This document shows positions 47,685 through 57,808 of a stretch of DNA of 64,000 bases, piece by piece. The notes below the pieces were generated by a model. That model had not been told where the DNA came from. It worked only from the letters and a program-made list of their open reading frames with translations, and ran no database searches. The position numbers and the translations under genes were made by a program. Every line of letters starts with the position of its first letter. Within the stretch, counting starts at the first letter, position 1. The DNA lies in the NCBI GenBank assembly GCA_017395635.1, contig JAFQOE010000047.1:98696-162695 (forward strand), in the 5' to 3' direction. The stretch comes from Lachnospiraceae bacterium (GTDB taxonomy: Bacteria > Bacillota > Clostridia > Lachnospirales > Lachnospiraceae).

Positions 47685-48491
47685 TTACTGATTTTCCGGT
47701 CTTTCCTCCGACGAAACATCATCTGCTTTCGATTCTGAACTTTCTTCTTTTTCTAATTTGAAAGATGCTTTCCCATTCATCACTTCAAAATCTCTCATAT
47801 CTAATGTTCCCTTTTTTCCAGCCAATCCCTGCAAAATCTGTTCCAAGTCTACCAACTGACTCTCTAATATACTTCCATCTCCTATTTCTATACGAATATC
47901 CTCATACTGTAACACAATCTCACCTTCTGAAGTAAAACGAATAGAATCTATCTTCAATTCGTATTTCTGTATTAATTGTGTCAGCTTCAAAATCAACTTA
48001 AATCGGTCTTTATCTTCGATCGGAAGCTTTTCATGAAGTTCCATCGTACTAAAAAACATGCCCGTAATACAAGGGGCATCTTCTAATTTTCGCCCTGAAA
48101 TCTCTAATACATATCCATCCTGATCAAAATATACATAAGAATTCATATATTCCACACAACCAGCTAATGCTTTTTCGTAAACTGTAATTGTAATCTTGTG
48201 TGCATTCACATACTCCACATCCAACTTTGCAACAAATGGAATATCTTTTATCGGAGCAATTTTATTCTTAATCATTAACAATACTGTATTATCAACATAA
48301 CCATTCTTCAACACAAATTTCTTAATTTGCTCCTTACTATAATACCGATTTCCTGTCACCTCAATATCATTAATATGAAAACATGTAAATAATACAATCA
48401 AAGCAACTGCAATAATTGTAGCAAGCACTCCTGCAAACATTCCTTTTTTCTTCTTTTTAAATTGAATTACTTTATTATTTCTTTCGCTCAC
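47685..48491 (-). CDS. ftsQ: Cell division protein FtsQ/DivIB
   Basis: A 268-residue bitopic division protein. It has a Lys-rich cytoplasmic tail, one membrane segment (about 17-38), then a POTRA domain (FHINDIEVTGNRYYSKEQIKKF), a beta domain and an acidic C-terminus. GTG start after AGGAGTC. It belongs to the FtsQLB complex with the FtsL-like protein encoded upstream. Confidence 0.9.
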   Translation of the reverse strand: MSERNNKVIQFKKKKKGMFAGVLATIIAVALIVLFTCFHINDIEVTGNRYYSKEQIKKFVLKNGYVDNTVLLMIKNKIAPIKDIPFVAKLDVEYVNAHKITITVYEKALAGCVEYMNSYVYFDQDGYVLEISGRKLEDAPCITGMFFSTMELHEKLPIEDKDRFKLILKLTQLIQKYELKIDSIRFTSEGEIVLQYEDIRIEIGDGSILESQLVDLEQILQGLAGKKGTLDMRDFEVMNGKASFKLEKEESSESKADDVSSEERPENQ

Positions 48492-48552
48492 ATCTGACTC
48501 CTAAAAAATTGCAACCATTCAGAGAACCCGAAAAACACCTTCCTCTCAATTG

Positions 48553-49809
48553 TTACACATATTCTATATTTGCACCTAATTTCTGCAAATCCTTTACAAT
48601 ATCTTCATACCCCCGTGCAATATACCTCGTGTTTGTCACAAAACTTTTCCCTTCACTCATCATACCCGCAATAACCAAAGCTGCTCCCTGTCGCAAATCA
48701 GTAGCAACCAACGTGTTACCACACAATCGGTAATTACATCTTGTTTGAACCACTCTATCCAACACATCAAATGTCGCTCCCAATTTAGCAAGCTCTCTGA
48801 TAATGCTCAAACGATTTTCAAAAATCGTCTCCTCAATCCGACTTACCTGCTCTGCCTGCATTAAAACCGTAATCAATATAGGCAACAAATCCGTCGGAAA
48901 ATCCGGATATATTCCTGTTCGAAAACTACCGCCACTAACTTTTCCAAAAGATTGCACACTCAAGTAATTATCTCTTTTAATAACATTGATTCCCATATCT
49001 GACACAATGTGAATTATATTCTTCATATAACCGATGTCATCTATTCCATACAAACGAATATCACTAGGAATTGCTACCGCGGCCAAAAGATAGGTTCCTG
49101 CAACAATGCGATCATAAGTATTGCAATAATCACAGGAGGACAACTGTCCCGTCCCCTTTATCGTCAATATATCAGTTCCTACACCTTCAATCAAAGCTCC
49201 CATAGAAATCAGATAATTGCACAACTCAATAATTTCCGGCTCTTTTGCGACACCACGAAGAATTGTCCTTCCTTTCGCCACAACCGCCGTCATAATCAAA
49301 TTCTCTGTAGCACCTACACTCGGAAAACGTAACTGTATAACTCCACCTTGCAAATAATATGTACTTCCAGTTACAACATCCCCCTGTACATCGATATCAA
49401 CATTCATTTTTCGAAAACCTTGTAAATGAATGTCGATTGGTCGAAGTCCTATAGCACATCCTCCCGGAACTCCTAATTCTACTTTTTTCCACCTAGCCAA
49501 CATCGGACCTAACAACAATACTGACGAACGCAATTTGCTTGTCAAAGAACAAGGCAATGCTGCATACTGTACATTTCTTGTATCAATGGTTAATGTATGA
49601 TTTTCCATTGTAATTTTCGCCTTAAGACACTCTAACAATTGACACATAACTGCTACATCTTCAATCATCGGACAATTATAAATAACAGAAACTCCAGAAC
49701 CTAACAGAGTCGCTGCCATAATCGGTAAAACGGTATTTTTAGATCCCTGAATTGTAACATTTCCTTTCAATGTATCAGTCTTTTTTACGCAAATCACTTT
49801 CATAACCAT
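48553..49809 (-). CDS. murA: UDP-N-acetylglucosamine 1-carboxyvinyltransferase
   Basis: A 418-residue enzyme for the first committed step of peptidoglycan synthesis (enolpyruvyl transfer to UDP-GlcNAc). The substrate loop GSKNTVLPIMA is at about 22-32. The catalytic Cys in GGCAIGLRPID is kept, so it would be fosfomycin-sensitive in principle. It sits where murG or murB often lies in dcw clusters. Clostridia often carry two murA copies; this may be either. Confidence 0.94.
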   Translation of the reverse strand: MVMKVICVKKTDTLKGNVTIQGSKNTVLPIMAATLLGSGVSVIYNCPMIEDVAVMCQLLECLKAKITMENHTLTIDTRNVQYAALPCSLTSKLRSSVLLLGPMLARWKKVELGVPGGCAIGLRPIDIHLQGFRKMNVDIDVQGDVVTGSTYYLQGGVIQLRFPSVGATENLIMTAVVAKGRTILRGVAKEPEIIELCNYLISMGALIEGVGTDILTIKGTGQLSSCDYCNTYDRIVAGTYLLAAVAIPSDIRLYGIDDIGYMKNIIHIVSDMGINVIKRDNYLSVQSFGKVSGGSFRTGIYPDFPTDLLPILITVLMQAEQVSRIEETIFENRLSIIRELAKLGATFDVLDRVVQTRCNYRLCGNTLVATDLRQGAALVIAGMMSEGKSFVTNTRYIARGYEDIVKDLQKLGANIEYV

Positions 49810-49818
49810 TCACATCCA

Positions 49819-49886
49819 ATTAACGCCATATATATTATAATATGTCGTTAATCACAAAATGTGAATGCAATTCATATGTAATCATC
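49819..49886 (-). promoter_or_regulatory. murA promoter inside two inverted repeats
   Basis: -35 TTCACA (49860-49865), a 17-bp spacer and -10 TATTAT (49837-49842) on the minus strand. ATTAACG (49819-49825) and CGTTAAT (49846-49852) form an inverted repeat across the -10, and TCACA/TGTGA (around 49852-49864) spans the -35. Such symmetry suggests an operator or mRNA structure. Confidence 0.5.
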
Positions 49887-49915
49887 CAGCCCCCTCATAA
49901 TTGCGAGGCTAATCT

Positions 49916-51055
49916 TTAATACTCTTTTGCAACGTGCAATTGTCGAGATACCGATAATACAATACCCATTTCAAACAAAACCATAATCACCGCCGTACCG
50001 CCATAACTAATAAACGGCAATGGCACACCAGTTGGTGGAATACTATTGGTAACAACCGCAATGTTAACTAACACTTGAACCGCAATATGAGTAGTCAATC
50101 CCACCACCATCAAAGCTCCAAATAGATCCTGGGTATTAAATGCAATAATCACACAGCGCCAAATCAAAAACACAAACATTCCAATTACGCAAATTGCACC
50201 AAATAATCCTAATTCTTCGCAGACAACAGAAAATATGTAATCATTGTGTGACTCCGGAATGAAACCAAGTTTTTGAATACTCTGTCCCAAACCTTTTCCA
50301 AAAAGTCCACCGGACCCAATGGCATATAATGCCTGTAAAGTCTGGTATCCTTTATCATATTTTTCCGGATTCAACCATATATCAATTCGCTCCAAACGAT
50401 AGGATGCAATCCCCAAAAATATGCCCATAATACCAACAGCTACACCACCAATAATCACAAATTGTTTCACATTCGGACTGGTAACAAAGATAATCACCAC
50501 TGTAATAGCTGCACATATAATACCAGTACTCAAATTTTCTTTTGCAATCAAAGCAACCGCAATCAATGGCAACGCGACAATTTTGCCTATTATCTTCCAC
50601 TCACGAATACGTGCTGCCTTAATTGTACAAATATGAGCAGTATAAATCGCAATCGCTGACTTCGCGACTTCTGAAGGCTGAAACTGGAGTGGTCCAATTT
50701 GAATCCATCGAACAGATCCATTCGTTGCAACACCCATAACCAAAACCGCCACCAACAAGACTATTGTAGTATACATATAGACCAAAGAAAAATTCTTTAA
50801 CACTCTATAATCCAAACGAGATACAACAAGCATGAGAACAATCCCGATTGCAGAAAATATCCCTTGACGAATCAGATAATATGCAGGATTACCTTCACGC
50901 AACTCAGCCGTATAAGAACTGGTACTATAAATCATTACCAGACCAAATGCTACCAAAAACAAAGTAACAAACAGTAGCGGATAGTCAAAATATTCACCTT
51001 TATAAAAGAATTTTCGAATCCACTGAACCAAACCACCCGATTTCTTTTTTGCCAT
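49916..51055 (-). CDS. ftsW: SEDS peptidoglycan polymerase FtsW
   Basis: A 379-residue polytopic SEDS protein that polymerises septal peptidoglycan with a class B PBP. Signature stretches are GSVRWIQIGPLQFQPSE in the middle and PLPFISYGGTAV near the end. Its place in the dcw cluster makes FtsW more likely than SpoVE or RodA, although SpoVE is a close relative. The stop is 3 bp from the murD start side. Confidence 0.93.
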   Translation of the reverse strand: MAKKKSGGLVQWIRKFFYKGEYFDYPLLFVTLFLVAFGLVMIYSTSSYTAELREGNPAYYLIRQGIFSAIGIVLMLVVSRLDYRVLKNFSLVYMYTTIVLLVAVLVMGVATNGSVRWIQIGPLQFQPSEVAKSAIAIYTAHICTIKAARIREWKIIGKIVALPLIAVALIAKENLSTGIICAAITVVIIFVTSPNVKQFVIIGGVAVGIMGIFLGIASYRLERIDIWLNPEKYDKGYQTLQALYAIGSGGLFGKGLGQSIQKLGFIPESHNDYIFSVVCEELGLFGAICVIGMFVFLIWRCVIIAFNTQDLFGALMVVGLTTHIAVQVLVNIAVVTNSIPPTGVPLPFISYGGTAVIMVLFEMGIVLSVSRQLHVAKEY

Positions 51056-51058
51056 ATA

Positions 51059-52423
51059 CTATGCTCCTAACTGATTTACAAACTCCTTAAACATATCTCC
51101 ACGTTGTTCATAATTATCAAACATTCCCCAGCTGGCACATGCAGGAGAAAGCAATACCGCATCTCCCGGTTCTGCCTCCCTTGATGCAATATCAACTGCT
51201 TCTTTTAAATCATCTGCAAACACTACATCCGTGAAATCATATTTCTTTGCAGTATCAGCAATCATTTCAGCAGTCTGACCAAGCAACACCAACTTCTTAA
51301 CCTTACCATCAAAAGCCTGTATCCAATCATCAAAAGATACGCCCTTATCATAACCTCCACCAATCAATACAGTCTTACGATTCATCGCCTGAATCCCCTT
51401 AATAGCCGCATCCGGATTGGTTCCCTTCGAATCATTATAATAAGCAACACCATTTATTTCGTTTACAAATTCAATACGATGAGCAACACCCTTGAATACC
51501 CGTAAAGTTGTAATAATATTCTCTAACGGAATTCCCATATAATACGCAACCGCTATTCCGGCCATGTAATTCTCTATATTATGCGCACCTAACAAAAGCA
51601 AATCTGCCAAATCAATCACTTTCACTTCCTGACCATTTTCACGAATCACGATTGATTCCGACTTAATGCACACACCTTCCTCTAAACTATGTAACCGGCT
51701 AAAATACACAACTTTTGCCTGAACTCGTTCATCCCCCACCATAGACTTAGTAACCTCATCATCATAATTGAGAATCAGATAATCTTCCTCAGTCTGATTA
51801 CGGCATACATCCAATTTGACAGAAGAATAGTTTTCCATAGTATAATGACGGTCCAAATGATCTGGTGTCACATTCAACACCGCACTGACATGTGGTTTGA
51901 AATCAACAATCGTCTCCAACTGGAAAGATGATACTTCTGCTACGGTATAAGAATCATCATTCATATCTAATGCTACTTCTGTGTACGGAATGCCAATATT
52001 ACCAACGGTAAAACTATTCTCCGTATAGTTTTTGAAAATTTCTCCGACCAAAGAAGTTGTAGTAGTCTTGCCATTCGTTCCGGTAATAGCTGCCAAATAC
52101 CCTGCTCCCGCTTTATATGCCAACTCTATTTCACTCCAAATTGGTATATTATACTCACGTACAGCATTAGCAACCATCGAATCAATCGCCACACCCGGAC
52201 TAATTACCGCCAAATCAATATGTGAAAGAATCTCTTGATTCACTTTACCCAACACAATTTTGATATCATTGCAATTATCGAAACCACTTAACAGTTTTTC
52301 CGTATCCAATGAAACATTGTCATCATAAAATACAATCTCTGCTCCCTTTTCTAACAATAACTTTGCCGCATTTATTCCGCTTTTTCCCGTTCCAATAATT
52401 AGTACTTTTTTCTGAAAATCCAT
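51059..52423 (-). CDS. murD: UDP-N-acetylmuramoyl-L-alanine--D-glutamate ligase
   Basis: A 454-residue Mur ligase. It has an N-terminal UDP-binding domain (IGTGKSGINAAKLL), the ATP-binding P-loop TGTNGKTTTT (about 114-123), and NDSKGTNPDA in the C-terminal half. It adds D-Glu to UDP-MurNAc-L-Ala. AGGAGG before ATG. Confidence 0.97.
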   Translation of the reverse strand: MDFQKKVLIIGTGKSGINAAKLLLEKGAEIVFYDDNVSLDTEKLLSGFDNCNDIKIVLGKVNQEILSHIDLAVISPGVAIDSMVANAVREYNIPIWSEIELAYKAGAGYLAAITGTNGKTTTTSLVGEIFKNYTENSFTVGNIGIPYTEVALDMNDDSYTVAEVSSFQLETIVDFKPHVSAVLNVTPDHLDRHYTMENYSSVKLDVCRNQTEEDYLILNYDDEVTKSMVGDERVQAKVVYFSRLHSLEEGVCIKSESIVIRENGQEVKVIDLADLLLLGAHNIENYMAGIAVAYYMGIPLENIITTLRVFKGVAHRIEFVNEINGVAYYNDSKGTNPDAAIKGIQAMNRKTVLIGGGYDKGVSFDDWIQAFDGKVKKLVLLGQTAEMIADTAKKYDFTDVVFADDLKEAVDIASREAEPGDAVLLSPACASWGMFDNYEQRGDMFKEFVNQLGA

Positions 52424-52432
52424 ATTATCCTC

Positions 52433-53392
52433 CTACAAAGCAACCAAACCAATCAAACAAAGAATCGCTGTTACAATTGAAAAAATAGCAACCACCTTTG
52501 TCTCCGGCCATCCACACAGTTCAAAATGATGATGAATTGGCGCCATCTTAAACACACGCTTTCCGGTCTTTTTAAACCAAAAAACCTGAATCATTACGGA
52601 AATTACTTCAAACAAATATATAAATCCAACAATTACAATATATATAGGCATTTTTAACATAATTGCTGTAGCTGCTATTAATCCTCCCAGTGCCAAAGAC
52701 CCTGTGTCGCCCATAAATACCTTTGCAGGATAAACGTTATATACCAAAAATCCTAACAACGCCCCCACTGCAGCACAGGTAATCGGTTCTATACCGGAAG
52801 CGGTTCCAATTGCAACCACAGTAAAGAAGGTAGCAGTTAACACGGTAATTGATGATAATAGTCCATCTAATCCATCGGTAAAGTTTGTTCCGTTTACCGT
52901 TCCAATGATTACAAAGAAAAGAAATGGATAAAACCAAAATCCCAAATCCCACTCATATCCATCTGTAAAAGGAACCAACACCGCAGTTCCAACATCTGTA
53001 TAATTAGCCAAATAGTATGCAAATATTGCTGTTATCAAAAATTGACCAACCATTTTCTGCCATGCACGAAGTCCCATAGAACGCTTCATTACAACCTTAA
53101 TATAGTCATCCAAAAAGCCGACCAATCCAAATCCCAAAGTCACAAACAATACAGGCAAAATAATTGGATTACTTTTTACATAAAAAAGTGAAGTAATCAC
53201 AACACTGCACAGAATAATCAAACCACCCATCGTCGGAGTTCCCGACTTCTTCAAATGTGATTCCGGACCATCATCTCTTACAAACTGACCAAACTTAAGT
53301 TTCTTCAAAAATGGTATCATAAATGGACTTAATACCACACTAACACCAAACGCAATCAACACTGGTAACAACACAGAAAAATCTAATTTCAT
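52433..53392 (-). CDS. mraY: Phospho-N-acetylmuramoyl-pentapeptide-transferase
   Basis: A 319-residue polytopic membrane enzyme that makes lipid I from UDP-MurNAc-pentapeptide and undecaprenyl phosphate. Conserved parts are SGTPTMGGL, NFTDGLDGLLSS, the Mg-binding MGDTGS and PIHHHFE near the end. I use the ATG at 53392; TTG two codons earlier sits too close to the ribosome binding site. Confidence 0.97.
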   Translation of the reverse strand: MKLDFSVLLPVLIAFGVSVVLSPFMIPFLKKLKFGQFVRDDGPESHLKKSGTPTMGGLIILCSVVITSLFYVKSNPIILPVLFVTLGFGLVGFLDDYIKVVMKRSMGLRAWQKMVGQFLITAIFAYYLANYTDVGTAVLVPFTDGYEWDLGFWFYPFLFFVIIGTVNGTNFTDGLDGLLSSITVLTATFFTVVAIGTASGIEPITCAAVGALLGFLVYNVYPAKVFMGDTGSLALGGLIAATAIMLKMPIYIVIVGFIYLFEVISVMIQVFWFKKTGKRVFKMAPIHHHFELCGWPETKVVAIFSIVTAILCLIGLVAL

Positions 53393-53493
53393 AATCAATC
53401 CTACCCTTTTGTAATCTAATTTTTACATTGTTAGAATCTCAATCGATCTGTAAAACACAAGACCTTGTATTCAAACAATGCATACACTACAAT

Positions 53494-53522
53494 AGTATAA
53501 TTCTTTTTCTATATTTTATCAA
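53494..53522 (-). promoter_or_regulatory. Internal promoter before mraY
   Basis: -35 TTGATA (53517-53522), a 17-bp spacer and -10 TATACT (53494-53499) on the minus strand, about 100 bp before mraY. It would uncouple mraY-murD-ftsW from the upstream PBP genes. Confidence 0.6.
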
Positions 53523-53579
53523 CCTTCTGACCAAGTTTTTCACTTACATTTTCAAGTCAACTTTGCCTTATTTTTCGTC

Positions 53580-55427
53580 TTATTGCACAACTTCTGTTGT
53601 TTCCATCTCTGTATAGCTTTCTTCAATACCAAGATACGGTAATATATTTTCGAAAACATTCGACATTACAGGTGCTGCTATCGTGCCACCATAGTATACT
53701 CCAACCGGTTCATCAATCATAACGAGTCCTATAATCTGAGGATTATTCACAGGTGCAAAACCCAAAAAAGACGAAATATACTTTCCTGTTCCTCGTGGCA
53801 ATTTTTCTGAAGTGGCAGTTTTACCACCAATCCGATAACCCGCAACCTGCCCTTTATTTCCAGAACCTTCCGCCACAACGGATTCCAACAAAACCTTCAT
53901 AGTTTCAGAAGTTTCTTTGTCAATCGCATTCTCCTTTATCGAATACGTAAACTCTTTCTTTATCTTCCCCTCTTCATCAGTTGTATACATTCCAAAATGT
54001 GGTGTAACCAACGTTCCTCCATTTACCACTGCGCTGGCAGCTCTAAGTAATTGCATCGGCGTAATCTGAAAAGACTGACCAAAACTCATAGTTGCAAGCT
54101 CAACCGCCTGCACATTTTCCTGCTTATGCATAATCGAAGATGCCTCACCCGGTAAATCCACCCCCGTTTTTTCAAACAAGCCCAGTTTCTTATATGTTTT
54201 GTACATATCAGATACACCTACTCTTGCACCTACATCCATAAACACAGGATTACATGAATTCATAAATCCTTCCTTAAACGTCTCTGCCCCATGACCACCA
54301 ACTTTATGGCATCTAATTTTCCTATCTTCTACAATTCGAAATCCGGGACACGAAAAAGTATCTTCTAAAGAAACCACATTTTCTTCCAAACCAGCTGTCG
54401 CCGTCACTAATTTAAATGTCGAACCTGGTTCGTATGTATCATTAATACAAAAATTACGCCACATACTATTCAAGGCATCCTGCTTTTCCTTACTAGTTAA
54501 TTCATTTACACTCTTTTTTTCATCCGAATTCTCGTTTTCTTCACTTTTATCAACATCATTCTGACCTGTATTACCTTTCTCTATGCTATTTTCAATATAT
54601 AAATCTTCCACATCCACTAAAGTATACGGTTCATTCAGATTATATTCCGGTACATTTACCATAGCATAAATTTCGCCATTTTGTGGATTCATTAAAACCA
54701 TCGAAACTTGCTTTGCCTGTTTAGCTTTTAATACATTAGTCGCAACCTGCTCCGCATATTTTTGTATATTGACATCTATTGATATATGAAGATTATCTCC
54801 GGCAATCGGTTCCACTCTACTTTCCGCTTCATTTTCCAATTCCAATCCATGTGCATTTGTCAATGTAAGTATACTTCCCGGAACCCCTGCCAACACATCT
54901 TCATATGCAACTTCCAATCCAACAATCCCTTGATTATCAGCTCCTGTAAACCCTAATACTTTACTTGCCAGAGAATCATACGGATAGTACCTTTTGTAAT
55001 CCTCATCAATCATGACTCCGTCTAATTTCATTTCTCGCAAAACATCTACTGTTTCTTTTTCAACATTACTTTTGATTTTTTCACGAATTGTATTTGCCTG
55101 AACTTTCTTTCGAACTTCCTCTTCTTCCAATTCCAACACTGTACACAATGCTTTTACCACTGCATTTTCATCCGTTATCTGTGAATGAATAACAGATATA
55201 GAACACACCGGTTTATTACCTGCCAGCTCCACACCATTACGGTCATATATCACTCCTCTTTTCGCTTTGATACTTCTTTCCCGGTCATGTAAATCTTCTG
55301 CTTTTTGCAGATAATATTCTGATTTTACAATCATCAAATACCCTAAACGCACGGATAATAATACAGCGGCTATTATAATCCCCAACGCAACCACAAATAT
55401 CTTTTTCTTATTATAAGTTTTTGGCAT
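53580..55427 (-). CDS. Class B penicillin-binding protein (SpoVD/PBP2-type), variant KTA motif
   Basis: A 615-residue class B transpeptidase. Order: membrane anchor (about 10-28), dimerisation domain, transpeptidase domain. Motifs are GSTFK (active Ser), SCN (in FMNSCNPVF), and KTAT where KTGT is usual (GGKTATSEK). A Glu/Asn/Ser/Lys-rich insert lies at about 280-310. There are no PASTA domains, unlike typical SpoVD or PBP2B of Bacillus. It is the second of two adjacent PBPs; one is likely the divisome FtsI and the other sporulation-specific, but sequence alone does not say which. Confidence 0.92.
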   Translation of the reverse strand: MPKTYNKKKIFVVALGIIIAAVLLSVRLGYLMIVKSEYYLQKAEDLHDRERSIKAKRGVIYDRNGVELAGNKPVCSISVIHSQITDENAVVKALCTVLELEEEEVRKKVQANTIREKIKSNVEKETVDVLREMKLDGVMIDEDYKRYYPYDSLASKVLGFTGADNQGIVGLEVAYEDVLAGVPGSILTLTNAHGLELENEAESRVEPIAGDNLHISIDVNIQKYAEQVATNVLKAKQAKQVSMVLMNPQNGEIYAMVNVPEYNLNEPYTLVDVEDLYIENSIEKGNTGQNDVDKSEENENSDEKKSVNELTSKEKQDALNSMWRNFCINDTYEPGSTFKLVTATAGLEENVVSLEDTFSCPGFRIVEDRKIRCHKVGGHGAETFKEGFMNSCNPVFMDVGARVGVSDMYKTYKKLGLFEKTGVDLPGEASSIMHKQENVQAVELATMSFGQSFQITPMQLLRAASAVVNGGTLVTPHFGMYTTDEEGKIKKEFTYSIKENAIDKETSETMKVLLESVVAEGSGNKGQVAGYRIGGKTATSEKLPRGTGKYISSFLGFAPVNNPQIIGLVMIDEPVGVYYGGTIAAPVMSNVFENILPYLGIEESYTEMETTEVVQ

Positions 55428-55462
55428 AAAGACCTCAGAACTCTTTTTACTAACTTATTATC

Positions 55463-55484
55463 CCAATCATTAATATATGATTGG
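55463..55484. repeat. Inverted repeat between the two PBP genes
   Basis: CCAATCAT (55463-55470) and ATGATTGG (55477-55484), perfect 8-bp arms. A candidate mRNA hairpin just before the second PBP gene. Confidence 0.6.
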
Positions 55485-55513
55485 AATCATCCGAAACCCC
55501 TATATAATAACCC

Positions 55514-55550
55514 AGGCATGATAAACTTCTCCCAAAAGTTCATCATGCCT
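55514..55550 (-). terminator. Strong hairpin between the two PBP genes, possible terminator or processing site
   Basis: AGGCATGAT (55514-55522) pairs with ATCATGCCT (55542-55550), with further pairing of AACTT/AAGTT inside. On the minus strand GGGTTATTATAT follows, a weak T tract, so attenuation or RNA processing is as likely as full termination. Confidence 0.55.
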
Positions 55551-55599
55551 TAACAATTTATCGAACCTGCCACCAGCAGTCCATACTATATATCATTTA

Positions 55600-57738
55600 T
55601 TATGTATCTTCACCGTTAGATATTGGTTCTGTGCCTTCCACCGGCGGCTCCGTTCCGCCAACGGTATCTTCTAAAGGTGTTTCTCCTTGAGTTGATCCTG
55701 TTCCTTGTGCAACTCCATCTCCATTCAGATCTTGTTGCAATTGCTCCTGTGGAGCTTCACCATTATATACAGGTGTTACAGTCTGGTCTCCCACTTCCGG
55801 ATTTCCAACACTCTGTTTTTCTTCTGATTGATAAATATTCATATACGGCAACAATTCCTCAAATATACTTTGCGCGATAATTGTTCCTAGTCCGGAATTT
55901 GCTTGATCCGCAACATTTGGCTCATCTACTGTAACATATACAACCACTTCCGGATTCTCTACCGGAGCAAAACCGATAAAAGACAGCAAATATTTATTAT
56001 TGCCACGAGGCAGTTTTTCTGCTGTACCAGTCTTACCACCAATCGTATAACCTTCTACCTTTGCTTTCTGTGCCGTACCGGAATCTACTACATCAAACAA
56101 GGCATCTCGAAGCATCGCTGATGTCTCAGATGATATTGTCTTTCTAAATACAGTTGGTTCAATATTGTTAATTGTACCACCATTTTCGTCTAAAATCTGT
56201 TTTACCATATGTGGTTCATAGTAATTACCACCATTGACAACCGAACAAAATGCTGCACCTATCTGCATCATCGTTACCGTTAATCCTTGTCCAAATGAAG
56301 AAGTTGCAAGTTCTACATTATTCAACTTACTCTCTTCATATATCAAACCTGAAGCTTCACCAATCAAGTCAATGCCTGTGCTCTTTCCAAATCCAAAAAC
56401 ATCCTGATACTTTGAAAAAGTAGAACGTCCTTCATCTAACGCAATTCTCATCAAAGCCACATTACAAGAATACATTAACGATTCTCCAATAGTAAGAGTT
56501 CCATGTCCTTCATGATTATGACAATTAATCGTCCAGTCCTCTACATCATAACTACCCTCACAATAAAAGGTTTCATCTCCTAATAGCACACTATCTTCTA
56601 ACGCACCTGCTATTGTGAATGTCTTATAAGTTGACCCTGGTTCAAATCCGTCTGATATAATATAATTACGCCATGCCTTATTTAAACAAATCAAACGGAA
56701 ATCTTCCGGTAAGTTTTTCAGCTTTTCTGAAGCCGCAATCTCCTTATTTTCCAACATCGCCTTAAGTGTTGTTTTCTCAGGAGACAAAGTTTCGTCTTCC
56801 TCTACAGCAAAATATTTCTTAACTTCCGAGTCTGTCAAAAGGTAATCAATATTTTTCGCTTCAAACATATACTCAATCGCACTATCTTCATAAGCTTCAT
56901 TCAGGTCATAACTATTAGAATTCGCCATAGCCAATATTTCGCCCGAATTTGGATCCATAACTAACACTGATACATTTCTTGCACCAGTCTCAGACATAAA
57001 TGCATTAATCTTCTTTTCTACAATATTCTGTGCATTCGCATCAATCGTTGATACAATATTATATCCATTTACCGGTGCTTTCGTGGTTCGTTCTAAAGTT
57101 AATTCCTGTGTAAGATATCCATATTCTCTACCATTTACACCATTCAACTCTTCACTATAGTATCCTTCAATTCCTCCTTGCCCAACATTACCACTTACTG
57201 TAAAACCTAATGCATGACAAGCCAACGAACCATACGGATAATATCTTTCATATTCTTCCTCAAACCATACACCTTTTACATTCTTTCCTTCCTTGGTAGC
57301 AATGAATTCATTAAAAGGCTGCACTTTCTCATACGGAAGTTTCTTCAACATTTTCTTATATAATGATGTATCATTCTCTAGCGCTTCTTCTATATCTTTT
57401 TTCTTTAAATTAAAATATTTTGTCAAAGCGTCAATGGTTGCTTCCTTTACTTCATCGCTTTGCAAAATATTCTTTGGTTCAATAATTAAATTGTAAACTT
57501 TCTCACTTGTTGCAAGTTGGGTACCATTGCGATCTAAAATATCACCTCTGCGATACGGAATTTCGATACTATCATAGCTTTGTTGAGCTAAAACAATCTT
57601 TTCGTATCGTTTCCCATCCTTTGCGTTAATGTATATCATTCTTCCTACAAGAACCAAGAATCCGACTAGCAAAAATGCTGCTACCACTAATAATTTAACC
57701 TTCATTCTTTGTAGAAATCTCTTTTTCTTTCTCGCCAT
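55600..57738 (-). CDS. Class B penicillin-binding protein (FtsI/PBP2B-type)
   Basis: A 712-residue class B PBP. Membrane anchor at about 13-33, PBP dimerisation domain, and transpeptidase domain with GSTYK, SCN (MYSCNVALM) and the standard GGKTGTAEK. The C-terminus is a low-complexity tail rich in Gly, Glu, Gln, Pro and Thr (last 75 residues), with no PASTA repeats. First of two adjacent PBPs after ftsL, the usual position of divisome FtsI. Confidence 0.93.
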   Translation of the reverse strand: MARKKKRFLQRMKVKLLVVAAFLLVGFLVLVGRMIYINAKDGKRYEKIVLAQQSYDSIEIPYRRGDILDRNGTQLATSEKVYNLIIEPKNILQSDEVKEATIDALTKYFNLKKKDIEEALENDTSLYKKMLKKLPYEKVQPFNEFIATKEGKNVKGVWFEEEYERYYPYGSLACHALGFTVSGNVGQGGIEGYYSEELNGVNGREYGYLTQELTLERTTKAPVNGYNIVSTIDANAQNIVEKKINAFMSETGARNVSVLVMDPNSGEILAMANSNSYDLNEAYEDSAIEYMFEAKNIDYLLTDSEVKKYFAVEEDETLSPEKTTLKAMLENKEIAASEKLKNLPEDFRLICLNKAWRNYIISDGFEPGSTYKTFTIAGALEDSVLLGDETFYCEGSYDVEDWTINCHNHEGHGTLTIGESLMYSCNVALMRIALDEGRSTFSKYQDVFGFGKSTGIDLIGEASGLIYEESKLNNVELATSSFGQGLTVTMMQIGAAFCSVVNGGNYYEPHMVKQILDENGGTINNIEPTVFRKTISSETSAMLRDALFDVVDSGTAQKAKVEGYTIGGKTGTAEKLPRGNNKYLLSFIGFAPVENPEVVVYVTVDEPNVADQANSGLGTIIAQSIFEELLPYMNIYQSEEKQSVGNPEVGDQTVTPVYNGEAPQEQLQQDLNGDGVAQGTGSTQGETPLEDTVGGTEPPVEGTEPISNGEDT

Positions 57739-57760
57739 TTCATCACCTAATTTTATTTGA

Positions 57761-57785
57761 AACTATTCAGAACTCTCATAGTTAC
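57761..57785. repeat. Stem-loop repeat, GTAACT/AGTTAC family (copy 3)
   Basis: AACTAT (57761-57766) and ATAGTT (57778-57783) with loop TCAGAACTCTC, between ftsL and the first PBP gene. Confidence 0.75.
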
Positions 57786-57808
57786 AATTTGCAAATTCAA
57801 GGTTACTT

